From Bacteroidia bacterium (lineage in GTDB: Bacteria > Bacteroidota > Bacteroidia > SpSt-205): DNA of 64,000 nt. The DNA lies in assembly GCA_025059535.1 (NCBI GenBank), contig JANXCX010000002.1:43324-107323 (forward strand), read 5' to 3'. The translations under genes were made by a program, and so were the position numbers. Numbering within the stretch: position 1 is the first letter of the stretch; every line of letters starts with the position of its first letter. The notes below the pieces were generated by a model. It was not told where the DNA came from and made no database searches. It saw only the letters and a list, made by a program, of their open reading frames with translations. Shown here one piece after another: positions 19,662-28,473 of this stretch.

Positions 19662-19709
19662 GTCCTGCCTAACGCTTTTGGCCCCGTAAATGTTTCAGAC
19701 TTGTAGGGT

Positions 19710-21212
19710 ATGCGGGTGCTAGCCATGCTTACGGGGGTACTTTTCTGGAGTTGCCGAGGGCCTAGGGAGGAAAGGCTGGATTTCCATTCGGGCTATCCTA
19801 CGCCGATTGCGCGCCTTTTGGTGCAGCGGTGTGGGGGCTGTCATGGCGGTAAGACCGCAACGGCGTCTCATGCGCATGAGGTCTACTCCTCCTCTTCGCT
19901 AAATCTGAGTCGGTGGGATAGTCTATTTTATGGCCCGAGCCGGGAGTTAGCTCTCGTTGTGCCAGGTCAGCCGCGCTGGTCGGCGCTCTTATGGCATCTT
20001 AATACGGATTCTAGCTGGGGGCCTGTGGCGGCACCCCTTATGCCACCACCTATGCCCGATAGCTCCAATCGCCTAAGCCGCAGTGAGTTAGAGCTACTTC
20101 GCCAGTGGATAGCGGAGGGCGCCCCTAACTATTTAGGTGCATTGCCTTGGCACCATCGGCAGGCCTCCTCCCGACGAAAAGTTTTTATATGTGCCGCAGC
20201 TAGTGATCTTATAGCCGTGTATGATGCCGATACTTATCATCTTATGGCCTATATCCCCGTTGGCATTCACCCTAATCTCATTGAAAGTCCGCATTACATT
20301 CAAATTTCTCCTGATGGACGCTACCTATACGTTACGCTTATTGCAGGGGCTGCCGTGGAAGTATACCGCACGGATACGTATGAAAAGGTAGGACGCTTGG
20401 AGGTGGCGCCAGAGCCAGCTCATTTGGAGCTGAGTGGGGATGGTACGCATGCGGTTATCACGCACTTTACTGATGGCGGTGCGGTTAAGCTTACGCTGAT
20501 TCGGACGGCGCCGCTAGAGATTCTGGATGAGCTGCGCGACCCCCTCCATCAGATCATCGTCCGACCGCATGGCTTATGGGTAGCGCCCGATTTCAGCCAC
20601 GCCTATGTAACCGCCAATCGGGGCAATTACATTGTACGCCTTACCCTAAGCTCGGATCGGCGGCGTTTTACGGATTTTGTACAGATACCTTTACAAACGG
20701 GGGCTTTGCCCCAGCCAGACGTCCGCTGGGGGCCTTATCAGATTCTTATGGAGCCGAGCCAGCGCTACTACTTTGTCAGTTGTGAGGTTTCCCATGAGGT
20801 GCGGGTATTTTCTCGGGCTAATGACAGTTTGGTGGCGGTGATTCCGACCGGTGAGGCCCCTAAGCTAATGGCCTATCATGAGGGCCTCGTGTATGTAGCC
20901 TGTCTCAAAGCGCGTGCCCCAGCTCTGCAGGGCGAGCGCTATGGCGCCGTGGCTGTAATAGAAGTAGAGCGCCTTAGGCTACTTACGCATATCTACAGCT
21001 TAGGCCATCTGCCGCGCGGTATCGGCCTAGACCCGGTAAAGAGGCGGTTATGGGTGTCGTTTGAAAATATAGGTGCAGTAGATCCCCCCCACCATCCTGT
21101 AGGTGGCAGTTCCGAGCTAAGTAAAGTATATATCCTCCAACTTCCTACTTTCCAGCTGCTAGCCGTGCGCGCCTTTGCCTCAGGAGGGTACGGCCTAAAC
21201 GTTGTGCCGTAA
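19710..21212 (+). CDS. Lipoprotein with a c-type heme motif and a YVTN-like beta-propeller
   Basis: About 500 residues. The signal peptide ends FWSC, with Cys15 as the likely lipidated residue. A single heme-binding motif CGGCH is at 41-45, followed by a cytochrome-c-like stretch with MPPPMPDSSNRLS resembling c-type domains with a distal Met. From about residue 150, repeats such as VYDADTYHLMAYIPVG and SPDGRYLYVT fit a YVTN/lactonase-like beta-propeller. It probably faces the periplasm or surface as an electron-transfer or binding lipoprotein. The partner is unknown and no operon neighbour gives a clue. Confidence 0.72.
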   Translation: MRVLAMLTGVLFWSCRGPREERLDFHSGYPTPIARLLVQRCGGCHGGKTATASHAHEVYSSSSLNLSRWDSLFYGPSRELALVVPGQPRWSALLWHLNTDSSWGPVAAPLMPPPMPDSSNRLSRSELELLRQWIAEGAPNYLGALPWHHRQASSRRKVFICAAASDLIAVYDADTYHLMAYIPVGIHPNLIESPHYIQISPDGRYLYVTLIAGAAVEVYRTDTYEKVGRLEVAPEPAHLELSGDGTHAVITHFTDGGAVKLTLIRTAPLEILDELRDPLHQIIVRPHGLWVAPDFSHAYVTANRGNYIVRLTLSSDRRRFTDFVQIPLQTGALPQPDVRWGPYQILMEPSQRYYFVSCEVSHEVRVFSRANDSLVAVIPTGEAPKLMAYHEGLVYVACLKARAPALQGERYGAVAVIEVERLRLLTHIYSLGHLPRGIGLDPVKRRLWVSFENIGAVDPPHHPVGGSSELSKVYILQLPTFQLLAVRAFASGGYGLNVVP

Positions 21213-21220
21213 ATTTTGCT

Positions 21221-21228
21221 TACATTTG
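21221..21228 (+). promoter_or_regulatory. Bacteroidota -7 box before the SiaB-SiaC operon
   Basis: TACATTTG, an exact match, ends 12 bases before ATG 21241. It would give a short leader of a few bases for the downstream four-gene cluster. Confidence 0.5.
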
Positions 21229-21240
21229 CTCTAATTCTCC

Positions 21241-21747
21241 ATGGCTGTATCGTATGAACACAAACTTCTCTATAGACACGAGGGCCCTCTGGATATGGAA
21301 AACCTCCCCTACATTGTGCAAACTATGGACAGGCTCCTTCATAGTGAAGGGCTTCGTCCACCCTTTCGTCGTAAAGTCGTGACTACTCTGATAGAACTGG
21401 CCCAAAATATCATCCGGTATGGCGCGCCGGATGAAGTGCGTCCGCCCCTTCTGAGTCTTGCCCGCTCGGAAAAAGGTTTTGTACTGACCGCTAAAAATCT
21501 TGTGCATTATAGCCAAGAAATTTTCCTGCGCTCCTATCTTACTAATCTCATGGAGATGAGCCGGGACGATTTGGAGAAGCTGTATAATGCCACGCTTACG
21601 GAGGGTAATATGTCGGAGAAAGGAGGGGCAGGCTTAGGGCTTGTGCAGGTAATCTTCAAAGCGGACGAGTTTTCTTACGAGCTCACGCCTGCGGATGAGC
21701 AATACAGCTGGTTCACCGTAAAAGCCTCTTTTTCACCAACGGTATGA
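21241..21747 (+). CDS. SiaB-family (DUF6272) GHKL-type protein kinase
   Basis: 168 residues resembling the SiaB-type single-domain GHKL kinase. An N-box-like LIELAQNIIRYG is near residue 50-61 and the glycine-rich lid EKGGAGLGLVQV near 128-139, enough for ATP binding without a histidine-kinase dimerisation domain. In Pseudomonas, SiaB phosphorylates SiaC; the neighbouring gene here encodes the SiaC homologue with a 4-base ATGA overlap, so the same pairing is inferred. No SiaA-type phosphatase is in the window. Confidence 0.75.
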   Translation: MAVSYEHKLLYRHEGPLDMENLPYIVQTMDRLLHSEGLRPPFRRKVVTTLIELAQNIIRYGAPDEVRPPLLSLARSEKGFVLTAKNLVHYSQEIFLRSYLTNLMEMSRDDLEKLYNATLTEGNMSEKGGAGLGLVQVIFKADEFSYELTPADEQYSWFTVKASFSPTV

Positions 21748-22154
21748 GCGACCTCTTTCTGTCCGAAAATCTCTATATAGAGCCAACCTTCACGACGCCA
21801 GAAATCCGCTTTGAACCCAGCAAGCAGTACTTCTTTATCGGAGGCAACTCTTATCCGGAAAATTCCCTCAAGTTCTACACCCCTGTACTGGAGTGGATGC
21901 GCCATTTTGTAGAGAAGCATTCGCCCCTGCCTGACCATCCTATCGTTCTGGAGGTTCGGCTAGAATACTTCAATACGAGTACCGCTAAAGTGTTGCTGGA
22001 CCTTTTTCGGCTTTTTGAGACTTTACAAGAAAAGGGCCAGCCTGTCCGCATTCGGTGGGTATATTTAGCGGAGGACACCGAAATGGAGGATGCCGGATTG
22101 GATTATCAAGTCGCCGTAAAGGTTCCTTTTGAGCTTGTACCCCTAAATGAATAA
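21744..22154 (+). CDS. SiaC-family (DUF1987) regulatory phosphoprotein
   Basis: 136 residues matching the DUF1987/SiaC family. Hallmarks are TPEIRFEPSKQYFFIGGNSYPEN near the N-terminus (split here: TPEIRFEP and GGNSYPEN) and YFNTSTAKVLLDLF, which holds the Ser/Thr phosphoacceptor region known in SiaC. In P. aeruginosa, unphosphorylated SiaC binds and activates the diguanylate cyclase SiaD. No GGDEF protein is encoded here. Instead the next gene, overlapping by 8 bases, encodes a coiled-coil membrane protein that may be its target. Confidence 0.8.
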   Translation: MSDLFLSENLYIEPTFTTPEIRFEPSKQYFFIGGNSYPENSLKFYTPVLEWMRHFVEKHSPLPDHPIVLEVRLEYFNTSTAKVLLDLFRLFETLQEKGQPVRIRWVYLAEDTEMEDAGLDYQVAVKVPFELVPLNE

Positions 22155-22701
22155 AACACGGACGGGTAATACGGCGACGCATGAAGGGATAAGCGTTAGT
22201 TTTGACCGGGAAGCCGAGGGGGCTAAAAAACTGCGGCAACTCTTAGAAAGTTTTCCTGAGGGAAGCCCAGAGCGTCAGCAATTGGAGGCTATCTATGCGC
22301 ACTATGAAGACCTTCTGGCTACCGCGCGCCTACTGACGCGCATGGGCGACCGCCTCCAGGCTAAACTGCGCCACGCTAACGAAGAACTAGCTCGCAAAAA
22401 TGAAGAAATCGCTCGCTACAACCGTCAGCTGGAAGCTACTAACCGCGAACTGCGCGAAACGCTGGAAGCCCTTCAAGAAAGCCAACGTCGCCGAAAAGCC
22501 CTCACTGTACTGGGACTGAGCGCTATCGCTATCTTTATGGTTACCGAGGTCATAGAATACTATATAGAACAAACTACCACGGGAGCTCAGTCCCGTTGGG
22601 CCAGTTTTGCCTCATTTGCCTTGAAAGCCCTTATAGCTATTGCCTTCAAGCCATTAGAGGAGCTGGTGGAAACCCTTCTTAGCTATACCGTGCGCCGCTA
22701 A
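22147..22701 (+). CDS. Coiled-coil membrane protein, candidate SiaC target
   Basis: 184 residues with no family I recognise. A charged N-terminal 45 residues is followed by a long heptad-like coiled coil (about 55-118, rich in Glu, Arg, Lys, Leu), then two hydrophobic segments (about 120-138 and 150-168) and a short basic tail. It overlaps siaC by 8 bases and the cysteine desulfurase start by 1, so it is translated with them. In the Pseudomonas system SiaC engages a coiled coil of SiaD, so this could be a membrane-anchored effector without an enzyme domain. That role is inference only. Confidence 0.6.
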   Translation: MNKTRTGNTATHEGISVSFDREAEGAKKLRQLLESFPEGSPERQQLEAIYAHYEDLLATARLLTRMGDRLQAKLRHANEELARKNEEIARYNRQLEATNRELRETLEALQESQRRRKALTVLGLSAIAIFMVTEVIEYYIEQTTTGAQSRWASFASFALKALIAIAFKPLEELVETLLSYTVRR

Positions 22702-23873
22702 TGCCTGGCCTCCCATCGGTCTATCTAGATTACAATGCTACTACGCCTACGCTGCCTGAGGTGGTAGAGGTTATGATGCCGTATTTCCATCGGTATTTTG
22801 GGAATGCGGCAAGTGGGCATTTATGGGGCAAGGAAGCCGCCGAGGCTCTGGAAAAGGCCCGCACTCGTCTGGCCGAATTGCTAGAAGTAACCCCGCAAGA
22901 GCTTATTTTCACCAGCGGCGCCACGGAAGGCCTCAACCTAGCCCTTTTTGGCCTGACCGCTGCCTACCAGTCCAGTGGTCGCCACCACCTTCTGATAGCC
23001 GCTACCGAACACAAAGCCGTATTAGAGCCTGCCCAAATCCTACAGAAGCGCGGCTGGACGGTAGAACTGCTGCCCGTTACCGCCAGGGGTGAGATTCTGC
23101 CAGAAACCCTGGCGCATGCTCTGCGTCCCGATACCCTTGCCGTAGCCGTAATGCTGGCCAATAATGAAACGGGCGTGATTCAGCCGGTGGCTGAGCTAGC
23201 CCAGCTTGCCCACGAAAAAGGGGCTTTTTTCATATGTGATACCACGCAGGCAATAGGAAAGATACCGGTTTCCTTGGCGCAGTTGGGGGTAGATTTAGCG
23301 GTAGTGTCGGCCCATAAATTCTATGGCCCTAAGGGTATAGGCGCCCTTTATGTGCGGCGACGCAACCCCCGTACGACCCTCCAGCCCCTTATCTATGGAG
23401 GCGGCCATGAGCGCGGGCTGCGTAGTGGCACGCTCCCCGTGCCTCTAATTGTGGGTATGGCGACGGCCCTTGAAAAAGTAACCCAGCGCCTGTCCGAGGA
23501 AAAGGCGCGGTTGGAAGCGCTGCGGTACAAACTTTGGGAGGGCATTCGGCACCTATTTCCGGCGGCGCGCTGGAATAGCCAGGGCGCCCCGCTCCTTCCC
23601 AATACGCTCAGCGTTACCTTTCCGGGGCTGAAAGCTTCCGACCTTCTGGCGCGGATGCCTTTAGTAGCCGCCGCTACTGGTTCAGCCTGTACTTCGGCGC
23701 GCCCTGAACCTTCTCATGTACTTTTAGCCATGGGCTTTTCGCCAGAAGAAGCTAAAGCTACTCTGCGCTTTTCTTTAGGCCTGCCCACTACGGCAGCCGA
23801 CATAGAAGCGGCGCTTGGTCATTTAGCCCAAGCCCTGAGGGAACTACAGCCCAAGCACGCCGAATCCAAATAG
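22701..23873 (+). CDS. Cysteine desulfurase (NifS/IscS family)
   Basis: PLP enzyme that takes sulfur from cysteine for Fe-S clusters or thio-modification. The 390 residues begin VYLDYNATTP (family start). The PLP Lys is in SAHKFYGPKGIGALYV, and the active-site Cys loop is TGSACTSARPEPSHVL, of the NifS/IscS group I type. The ATG overlaps the preceding stop (TAATG), placing it last in the SiaB-SiaC-coiled-coil unit although no functional link is evident. Its last 30 bases overlap the 3' end of nuoN on the other strand. No iscU lies beside it. Confidence 0.9.
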   Translation: MPGLPSVYLDYNATTPTLPEVVEVMMPYFHRYFGNAASGHLWGKEAAEALEKARTRLAELLEVTPQELIFTSGATEGLNLALFGLTAAYQSSGRHHLLIAATEHKAVLEPAQILQKRGWTVELLPVTARGEILPETLAHALRPDTLAVAVMLANNETGVIQPVAELAQLAHEKGAFFICDTTQAIGKIPVSLAQLGVDLAVVSAHKFYGPKGIGALYVRRRNPRTTLQPLIYGGGHERGLRSGTLPVPLIVGMATALEKVTQRLSEEKARLEALRYKLWEGIRHLFPAARWNSQGAPLLPNTLSVTFPGLKASDLLARMPLVAAATGSACTSARPEPSHVLLAMGFSPEEAKATLRFSLGLPTTAADIEAALGHLAQALRELQPKHAESK

Positions 23874-25055
23874 GCCGAAACCGCCGCTTAGGTAGAGTAA
23901 CTTCCGCCAAAAGGGTGGGGCAGGGGTAGGTGGGGCCTGCCAAAGCTCCCATAAAATGCGTCCATACACTGCTACTCCCCCAACCGTAGCCAGCGCCGCC
24001 GCGCCTACAAGTAGGCCGCGATAGGCTAAAGCGGTGTGTTGAAGACCCGCCCAAAAGAGCTGAAGCTTGACCCAAAAGCCCAACACGGGGGGAAGCCCTG
24101 CCAAATTAGCCAGAAGAAGAAGGCCTATTGCATGTCCATTTAGGCCGCGCCAGGGCTGCTCTACATAGAGAAAGCTTAGAAAAGTGGCTATCCCATACAC
24201 CGTCCAAAAAGCCCATCCTGCTCCTGTCCCGCGCGGATAAGCGGCTAAGGCTAAATAAGGCGCCTGGGCCAAGCTAGCCCAAAAGAGCTTCTCTAAAAGG
24301 CTTTCGCGCCGCCAGGCCAAAGCATAACCGCTAAGCAGCGATATCACCGCAAGAAAGTAGAAACTCCCTACGGCCAGCCCTGGCCCCCCAGAAGGAAAGA
24401 GATTGAGAAAAGCTAGGAGCAGAGCGCCTTTGGGTACGGTGGCAAACCAGCCCGTCCATGCTGCCGGCAAAACCCGATACACACCTATAACCCAGAAATG
24501 CCAAGGAATGAACCCGCTCTTTATCGCCCAACCCCACCCCAGTAACAGCTCGGAAAAGCTTTCTGAGGGTTGCAAGGGTATTTCTAAGGCTAATCCGTAG
24601 GCTCGCCGCACAGCGATCCCCAAGAGAATAAGGGCTGAACCTATCATGCTCCAGATTAAGTAGCGCAGGGCCGCTTGCCAGCGTTCGGGCCGTACCGACT
24701 GGGCCGCCACTAAGAAATAGCCGCCTAAGGCCCCTGTTTCTAAAGTAGCCCAACTGAAAGCCAGGTGGCTACTGCGCAAAAGAAGCCCATAAGAGCCCAG
24801 CTGCAGAAGAATAGCCCAGCCGGCTGGCTTACTGGGTGGGGCTACGCCCCAAGCTAAAAGGCTCAAGCCACTAAAAAGACCTACCATCTCAACGGCCTTT
24901 TGGGCATTATAAATGAGAGGGGTAAGAAGTTCCTGCGTGGTAAATACGCCTAGGGCATACCCAGCTAGGCCAAGCAGACTTAGAAATCGCCACCGCTGGA
25001 CCAGCCCTACAAAGACTAAAATGAGTTCAGGCCAGAGTGCCTCAAGGCCCCACAT
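23844..25055 (-). CDS. nuoN: NADH-quinone oxidoreductase subunit N (short)
   Basis: Antiporter-like membrane subunit of respiratory complex I. At 403 residues it is shorter than the usual 480 or so. It starts LEALWPELILVFVGL like NuoN and keeps the channel Lys in AIKSGFIPWHFW and VPKGALLLAF, plus a typical NLAGLPPVLGFWVK segment. About 11-12 hydrophobic segments. It overlaps nuoM by 14 bases and is the last gene of the operon; its tail overlaps the convergent desulfurase gene. Confidence 0.85.
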   Translation of the reverse strand: MWGLEALWPELILVFVGLVQRWRFLSLLGLAGYALGVFTTQELLTPLIYNAQKAVEMVGLFSGLSLLAWGVAPPSKPAGWAILLQLGSYGLLLRSSHLAFSWATLETGALGGYFLVAAQSVRPERWQAALRYLIWSMIGSALILLGIAVRRAYGLALEIPLQPSESFSELLLGWGWAIKSGFIPWHFWVIGVYRVLPAAWTGWFATVPKGALLLAFLNLFPSGGPGLAVGSFYFLAVISLLSGYALAWRRESLLEKLFWASLAQAPYLALAAYPRGTGAGWAFWTVYGIATFLSFLYVEQPWRGLNGHAIGLLLLANLAGLPPVLGFWVKLQLFWAGLQHTALAYRGLLVGAAALATVGGVAVYGRILWELWQAPPTPAPPFWRKLLYLSGGFGLFGFGVLGL

Positions 25056-26424
25056 GAGCTAAGAGCTTGAGCCAAGGGGTAGGATAAAGGCCACTGGCTA
25101 CCGAAAGGACTATCAGAAACCAGGTTATTTTTTCGGGGAGGTTGGTACTGAGAGGCTTGAGGAGAGCTTTAGCCGGAGAAAGGGCCAGAAGCCGATAAAC
25201 TCGTAAAAAGTAAGCCGCCGTAAGGAGAAAACTCAAGGCCGGGAAGATAGCCCATCCCCATCCAGTTCCTGTACCTACGCCCCACACTATCAGAAATTCC
25301 GATATGAATAGGGCGCTGCCGGGGATGCCGATGGCGGCGAAAGTTAGGGCGATGCCAGCCAGGTGCCAGCTAGGCTTCAGGGTAAGTAGGCCTTGAAGCT
25401 GGGGGAGGGTGCGGGTGTGGGCCGCTTTTTCCAACCAGCCAGCCCAGGCAAAAAGGCCAGCGCTTACTAGGCCATGCGTAAAAAGCTGGTGGTAAGCGCC
25501 CTGACGTGCCAGAATGGAAGGACTGCCAGCTCCTATAGCTACGAGGGCCATATGAGCTATAGAGGTGTAGGCAATTATGCGCTTGAGGTCTATTTGGGCA
25601 GCTGCGATACCTGTAGCAAGCAGAAGCCCTATACTGCCCCATAGGCGTAAAAAAGTATCGCCTACTTCGGGCCTCCACCAGACCCAACTCAGCAGGCCGT
25701 AGCCGCCCAGCTTGAGCAAAAGGCCAGCCAGAACCATAGAGCCAGCCGACGTAGCCTCTACATGGGCCTCGCCTAGCCAGCTATGAAGGGGTATAAGCGG
25801 CAGCTTGACGGCCAGCCCAAGCGTTAGGCAAACCCAAGGTCCCCATGTGAGCGGCGTCGCACGCCAGGCCTCCCAAAGACTACCGCGATCCGTAAGCGCC
25901 CAAAGAAGTCCTATAAGAAGAACTACCGAACCGCTCAGCGTAAAGAGGGCGAATTTTAAAGCGGCTTGACGTCGGTTTGACCCGCCCCAGCCATAAATCA
26001 GAAGAAAGGCCGGTATCAGCGAAGCCTCATAAAACACAAAAAACAGCACTATATCTCGGGCCAGGAATACGCCCTGGGCGAAGCCAAGGATAAGGTAGAG
26101 AAGGGTACTGAAATCCTGAGGCCGCTCCAGTTGCCGCAGCTCGTAGAGGAGCGCCGCATGGCCGAGGAGTATTGTAAGAAGCAGAAGGGCCACATTTTCG
26201 GGAAGGGCTCCTAACGCATAGTAAATGGTGTGCTCCCCAAGGGCAAACCACCTCACTTGGTAGAGCAGGGGAAGGGGTTTGAGGTAGAGGTAGAGCCAAG
26301 CGCTTAGCTGCAGGAGGCCATGGGAATAGGCCAAAAGGCTCAGCCCCCTCAAGCTTAGGCGGCTGCTTAGAAGGCTTACGCCTACAGGTCCAAGCCAGAG
26401 AAAATTTAGGAGGAAAGTCTCCAT
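25042..26424 (-). CDS. nuoM: NADH-quinone oxidoreductase subunit M
   Basis: Proton-pumping antiporter-like subunit of complex I. From ATG 26424 (METFLLNFLWLGPVG) it has 460 residues; the open frame extends to 26577 but that part is antisense-like and hydrophilic. Family features are the TM5 Glu in FFVFYEASLIPAFLLI, Lys in LGLAVKLPLIPLHSWL, HVEATSAGSMVLAGLLLKLG, and the loop DLKRIIAYTSIAHM. About 13-14 membrane segments. It overlaps nuoL upstream and nuoN downstream. Confidence 0.9.
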   Translation of the reverse strand: METFLLNFLWLGPVGVSLLSSRLSLRGLSLLAYSHGLLQLSAWLYLYLKPLPLLYQVRWFALGEHTIYYALGALPENVALLLLTILLGHAALLYELRQLERPQDFSTLLYLILGFAQGVFLARDIVLFFVFYEASLIPAFLLIYGWGGSNRRQAALKFALFTLSGSVVLLIGLLWALTDRGSLWEAWRATPLTWGPWVCLTLGLAVKLPLIPLHSWLGEAHVEATSAGSMVLAGLLLKLGGYGLLSWVWWRPEVGDTFLRLWGSIGLLLATGIAAAQIDLKRIIAYTSIAHMALVAIGAGSPSILARQGAYHQLFTHGLVSAGLFAWAGWLEKAAHTRTLPQLQGLLTLKPSWHLAGIALTFAAIGIPGSALFISEFLIVWGVGTGTGWGWAIFPALSFLLTAAYFLRVYRLLALSPAKALLKPLSTNLPEKITWFLIVLSVASGLYPTPWLKLLAHVGP

Positions 26425-27854
26425 AGGAGCATGCCTAAGAGAGTGATGGCCCAGCCCCAGACAAGGGCGCGCGCATAGGGCAGGGGCATTTCGGGGGCAG
26501 CAAGCTGGGCCATGCTCTGCCGCAAGCGCCCAGCTACCTGCCGCCAGCCGCGCGCGGTTAGATAGTCCTCGGCCCACCGACTGCCTTCATTACTGCGTCG
26601 GGCGATTTGGTAAAGAAGCCGCCATAGCCGATTTAGCTGATTATCGCTTTGGGCGACCCAGCGGCTAAATCCTTCCCAGGCCCATTCAAGTCCCTGAAAG
26701 GCCCAGAGGCTGAACCGATCCAGTCGGAAGGCTAAAGGTGTTTTAGACCAGCCCAAAGCCAGTAAGAAGGCGAGAAGGGGTAAAAGACTGTCGGCCGGCG
26801 GGAGGCTAAGGCTGTTCTCAAAAAGGCTCAGGAAGCCCAAGAGGACCGAAGGCGCAAGGAGTAGACCTTCACGCAGGGGCATTTGGCGGAAGGCCTGTAT
26901 AGCCCAACCGAGTCCATGGGGCACCTGCCCTAAGGCAAAGGCCACCAGGCATTCAGCGCCCAAAAGCAAGGGTGGCAGCGGAGGCGCGCTAAGTATAAGG
27001 GCGCCTGCGTTAGCCACCCATATAGCTGCGCTCCCTAGCGAAAATCCCCCGCGCCGCTGAGCTGCGCCAAATACCAAAAAAAGGGCCGCTTTCAAATAGC
27101 TGTGGTGAAAGAGGTAAGATTGGGCAGAGGGGGCGGGGAGAAGGGCTAAACTAATGGCTAAGTGAGCGGCGGTGGTCCAAGCCAGCTTGACTTTAGGATG
27201 GCGCGCTACCACGGCGCCGAGGGCCGCACCCCATGCGCTCAAACTACCTAGCCCTAAGAAAACCCCTCTATCTAAGCCAGCGGTCCAATTAGGGTAGCGT
27301 AAAGCCCAATATACCCCTAAACTCACTAGTAAGGCTGAATGGAGCAGGGCGGAGACGGGGGGTAGAGCCTGCATGGCCTGTACAAGCCAGAAGGTAAAGG
27401 GAAAAAGGCCGGCTTTTACCGCTCCCGCTAGCAGAAAGCCCCAACCGCAGTGCGGGGCGGCTAGGGCCGCTAGCCACGCCACATCGCCCAAGCGGTTGGT
27501 GAGGAAAATAAGCCGCCCAACCTCTAAGGCCTGTTTGCTGTAGCCTTTCCCCCATACCAGAAGCCCAAGACCGGCTACTGCCGTGAGCTCCCAACCGGCA
27601 AAGACCCCCAGCGGACTAGGGCTGAGTTCAAAAAGGGCTACTCCCCCTAAGCCTACGGCATAGAAGCCCGCATACAGCAAGGTATAGCGAGGCAGGTATA
27701 AGGCCGAGTAAAGGCTTACGGCGCCCAGGACTTGAAGGGCCACGCGCAGCAGGTTGGAGGGAAGCGTAAAGCTCAGCCCTAGGGCTAAGCTACCCCCTGT
27801 CAGTAGAAGGAAGCGGCCCCACCTATCGGCTCTGAATATAGCGAACGATCCCAC
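26406..27854 (-). CDS. nuoL: NADH-quinone oxidoreductase subunit L (short)
   Basis: Antiporter-like distal subunit of complex I, 482 residues against about 610 in E. coli. Conserved elements are the TM5 Glu in FAGWELTAVAG, FLTNRLGDVAWL, Lys in GAVKAGLFPFTFWL, the His in PPVSALLHSALLVS, and HHSYLKAALFLVFGAA. The C-terminal 100 residues keep an amphipathic stretch and a final membrane segment that could form the lateral helix. The start at 27854 lies 32 bases inside purQ; a later start is possible. Sequence is divergent, so L versus another antiporter-like paralogue rests partly on gene order. Confidence 0.78.
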   Translation of the reverse strand: MGSFAIFRADRWGRFLLLTGGSLALGLSFTLPSNLLRVALQVLGAVSLYSALYLPRYTLLYAGFYAVGLGGVALFELSPSPLGVFAGWELTAVAGLGLLVWGKGYSKQALEVGRLIFLTNRLGDVAWLAALAAPHCGWGFLLAGAVKAGLFPFTFWLVQAMQALPPVSALLHSALLVSLGVYWALRYPNWTAGLDRGVFLGLGSLSAWGAALGAVVARHPKVKLAWTTAAHLAISLALLPAPSAQSYLFHHSYLKAALFLVFGAAQRRGGFSLGSAAIWVANAGALILSAPPLPPLLLGAECLVAFALGQVPHGLGWAIQAFRQMPLREGLLLAPSVLLGFLSLFENSLSLPPADSLLPLLAFLLALGWSKTPLAFRLDRFSLWAFQGLEWAWEGFSRWVAQSDNQLNRLWRLLYQIARRSNEGSRWAEDYLTARGWRQVAGRLRQSMAQLAAPEMPLPYARALVWGWAITLLGMLLWRLSS

Positions 27855-28473
27855 GCAGAAAGTCTAAGCCGTCTAGGTTGCCTTGATAAGGGTCGCAGGC
27901 GCGTTCGGGGTGGGGCATGAGGCCAAAGAGGGTGCCCTCAGTATTTCCTAAGCCCGCGAGGTTCTGAAAGCTACCGTTAGGCGCAGGCGAAGTAGCGTAG
28001 CGCAGCCCCCAAATAGGTAGCTGATTCCCCGGCACATAGCGCCCCTCGCCATGCGCAATAGGTAGGCGATACAGCCGCTGCCCCAAATAGGTCTCAAGGG
28101 GTGAAGGCCCAAAAAGCTGGGTAGGTATCACGGTGCATAAGAACTGGCCTGAGAGATTGCGTCGTAAAGCCCCAGGAAGCCAGCCAGCCTCCACGAGAAT
28201 TTGAAATCCATTGCATATGCCCATCACGAAGCCGCCTTTTTGCCAGAATTCTTCAATGGGTCTCATGATGGGGGCAAAGCGCGCAATCGCTCCAGCCCTC
28301 AGGTAGTCCCCATACGAGAACCCACCAGGCAGAAATACCGCTTGGAGGGGTGGCAGTTGGGTGGTCATATGCCACAGGTAGTGCGGTATCGCGCCGGCCC
28401 TTTCAAGGGCATAGAAGAGGTCTCGGTCGCAGTTGCTTCCGGGAAAAACTACTATGCCGACGCGTGGGGGCAT
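27823..28473 (-). CDS. purQ: Phosphoribosylformylglycinamidine synthase glutaminase subunit
   Basis: Class I glutamine amidotransferase supplying ammonia to PurL in purine synthesis. The 216 residues begin RVGIVVFPGSNCDRD. The nucleophile Cys is in MGICNGFQIL and the His-Glu pair in LMPHPERACDP. The PurS and PurL partners are not in the window. It sits between an M16-like gene (overlap 22 bases) and the complex I genes (overlap 32), an unexpected company that suggests shared transcription rather than shared pathway. Confidence 0.94.
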   Translation of the reverse strand: MPPRVGIVVFPGSNCDRDLFYALERAGAIPHYLWHMTTQLPPLQAVFLPGGFSYGDYLRAGAIARFAPIMRPIEEFWQKGGFVMGICNGFQILVEAGWLPGALRRNLSGQFLCTVIPTQLFGPSPLETYLGQRLYRLPIAHGEGRYVPGNQLPIWGLRYATSPAPNGSFQNLAGLGNTEGTLFGLMPHPERACDPYQGNLDGLDFLRGIVRYIQSR

